Assembly (NCBI GenBank): GCA_040954595.2 | Contig: CM082581.2 | Coordinates: 6,076,001 to 6,140,000, forward strand | Reading direction: 5' to 3' | DNA length: 64,000 nucleotides | Source: Balanoglossus misakiensis | Lineage: Eukaryota > Hemichordata | Part shown: positions 62,375-64,000 of the stretch, in pieces | Position numbering within the stretch: position 1 is the first letter of the stretch | How the letters are laid out: every line of letters begins with the position of its first letter | Program-made: the position numbers and the translations under genes | Notes under the pieces: model-generated | Database searches by the model: none | Told to the model about the DNA's origin: nothing | The model's input: only the letters and a program-made list of their open reading frames with translations

Positions 62375-64000
62375 CTAAGATGAGTGAGTCCTCTCCAACT
62401 GATGGAGGTATCTGTTCACCAAGGGAAGTATCCTCCAATTATCGGTAACCATGGAAACCACAGCCGTCTCCGACGATGAACTGATCTTCATCAGGAGATG
62501 GGACGACGGAGGCAGGAGAATTCCAATTTGATAAATATGTTTGTTATCTGCAGTTACAGAAACATGTTGATTTCACTTTCACTAGTTCTTTAAGTGTGAT
62601 AGTACATAAGTTTAGCTATTTTTATGGTTCAAAGTGGTTGCCATGGCAATGTGAAAATTGTGAATGCAAATGCACATATATAACGTTTTTTTATGGGAGA
62701 TGTATTTTTGTGACCAGTAAACCAAATGGTGGTCATGGAATACTTGGTAGATTTGATAAATAGTTCTTTCAAATGACAGTACTTACCTTGGCTGGCTTCA
62801 CTAATGACAAAATGCGAGAGTCTCTCTTTGACAGTGTTTTCCACCAAGTCCTCACTTAGATGAAGGCAACATACAGATTCTGTGCAATCTGTGTCACTGT
62901 GAAGGAAATTGATGACGGCATCATTATTAGTTATATATATATACAGTACTATGGTACTACATGTAGTAATTTACGAGTTTTTGTCTTTACGCTTCTGTGA
63001 AGGCAGTGTATATACCTGTTATTGTATGTTTTCAAACCTCCAATTCATAGGTTAATTACAATGTACATGTACTTATAAAAATCAACTATTTCGATTCAAA
63101 GCTCTCTCAAACTTCGGGTTTGTGAACATTTTGGAAACTACCTCTGTGTACGAGAGCTAGTTAAGAATTGGCGCCCTCAAGTGTTGGGAAACGCAAAACG
63201 TATTTTTGAAGGAAATTCCTTTCACAGTACCTGCTGTCTTGTTGAGAGTGGATGTGATTCCATAAGTCGAGAAACAGCTGTTGCTTCTTCACTGCAGGGA
63301 CAGAGGGCAGTGGTAAAAACAGGTCCTCAAAATGCAGCTGAAGGGTTTCTAAAACACTACTGCACGTTTTCCCGTCCTGGCTGCTGAAGATGACACTGCG
63401 GAAAACAGAATAAGATTGAAAGAATCAGACACATGGTAAAGTGATCCAGAAAAAAAGCTTTCAAAACTATGGCAGCGTCACCACTAATCTGCTGTTTGGC
63501 TGGCACTGAAAAAGTTGCTATCATGGCCTTGACAGGAGCCACTTCTTCATAGCCGGACAGGTCACGGCCAAGTGTTGCCATTTCCTACCTGACATCAAAC
63601 TTTGCCGGTACTGGTTCCAGGGGACAGAACTCAAAGTTCAGCTGCCGGCAAGATTCGCCGGGCTTTGACGAACTCGTCCGGCACAGCAAAGGTATTTCCA
63701 GATCTGAACAAGAAAATGTACGCTGTTGGATGCTAAATACACTCATGACATTTTGATATCTCTCTGGTGGATGTCGATTTTCTGATCTATACAGATTTGG
63801 CCAAATGGTTTTGTGCATACATGTATACATGCTTACTACGTGTATTGGTGTCATTACTTCAGCTTGAACTTCCATAACATACAATGTACAAGATTACTTT
63901 GTGTTAGACAAGTTCAGTATGATAAACAAATTACAGGCATGATAAACCTAAATGTGCATCACAATTCTCATAAACCATACCTTTCACCTCCTTGTAGTTG
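62375..64000 (-). CDS. C-terminal part of a conserved protein, possibly AP-5 complex subunit beta-1 (partial)
   Basis: Five minus-strand exons join with consistent phases: 64000-63981 (partial, runs off the window), 63703-63589, 63395-63231, 62896-62787 and 62547-62375 (TAG). They encode the last 193 residues. Visible segments are SCRQLNFEFCPLEPVPAKFD, LHFEDLFLPLPSVPA, KERLSHFVISEAS, IGILLPPSSHLLMK and TDNWRILPLVNRYLHQLE at the end. The fold looks like a compact mixed alpha/beta appendage, with no membrane segment. The pattern of a Phe-rich beta stretch, DLFLPLP and a final DxWRxLP...YL reminds me of the C-terminal region of AP5B1, an AP-5 adaptor subunit in late-endosomal trafficking. That resemblance is from memory and unverified. 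The gene is convergent with the receptor gene: their stop codons are only about 420 bases apart. The exon model is much surer than the name. Confidence 0.7.

Noticed and set aside
63396-63588. Minus-strand frame beginning MATLGRDLSGYEE
   Set aside because: It lies inside an intron whose flanking exons join in phase and read well. Reading into it from the upstream exon meets an immediate stop.
1-64000. Autonomous transposons or retroelements
   Set aside because: I saw no reverse transcriptase, integrase or transposase motifs and no long terminal repeats. Short non-autonomous elements cannot be ruled out without a repeat library.

Overview
The window is animal nuclear DNA: genes are split into exons with GT-AG introns, there is no operon structure, and the space between genes is rich in microsatellites and homopolymers. 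The palindrome TACATGTA and the overlapping ACATGTAC recur throughout. With short introns and immune or channel gene types that are expanded in some marine invertebrates, this suggests an invertebrate deuterostome (for example a lancelet) or a spiralian. The sequence alone does not settle which.

Layout. 1-17060: no gene I can support, several microsatellites and one weak exon candidate. 17061-20468 (+): an ETS transcription factor of the ESE/ELF3 type (PNT domain, acidic linker, AT-hook, ETS domain), 6 coding exons, 338 aa. 23883-28827 (-): a second, convergent ESE-type gene with the same exon order and splice phases, 308 aa, whose DNA-recognition helix is altered. One of its introns holds an 87-bp minisatellite of about 15 copies, flanked by a 61-bp direct duplication that copies the splice acceptor and the start of the PNT exon. 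28828-45400: no confident gene, but two orphan promoter-like or exon-like patches (about 38540-38798 and 42950-43040). 45450-46980 (+): a small unrecognised gene with CRE, CCAAT, TATA-like and AU-rich elements, built like an immediate-early gene. 50255-52522 (+): a TRIM-type E3 (RING, two B-boxes, coiled coil) fused to a second RING plus a Deltex C-terminal domain, 586 aa. 54577-61953 (+): a nicotinic-receptor-like cation-channel subunit, 6 exons, 476 aa. 62375 to the right edge (-): the last five exons of a gene whose C-terminus resembles, from memory only, AP-5 complex subunit beta-1.

The genes do not form an obvious pathway. The ETS pair is a local inverted duplication. The most unusual item is the TRIM-Deltex fusion: the three residues that Deltex proteins use to bind NAD+/ADP-ribose and to ubiquitinate ADP-ribose are all substituted (Asp552, Asn564, Gln578). 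The ubiquitin-ligase architecture is kept while the ADP-ribose chemistry has probably changed. All protein models are my own splices from consensus sites and matching phases; no database search was possible.
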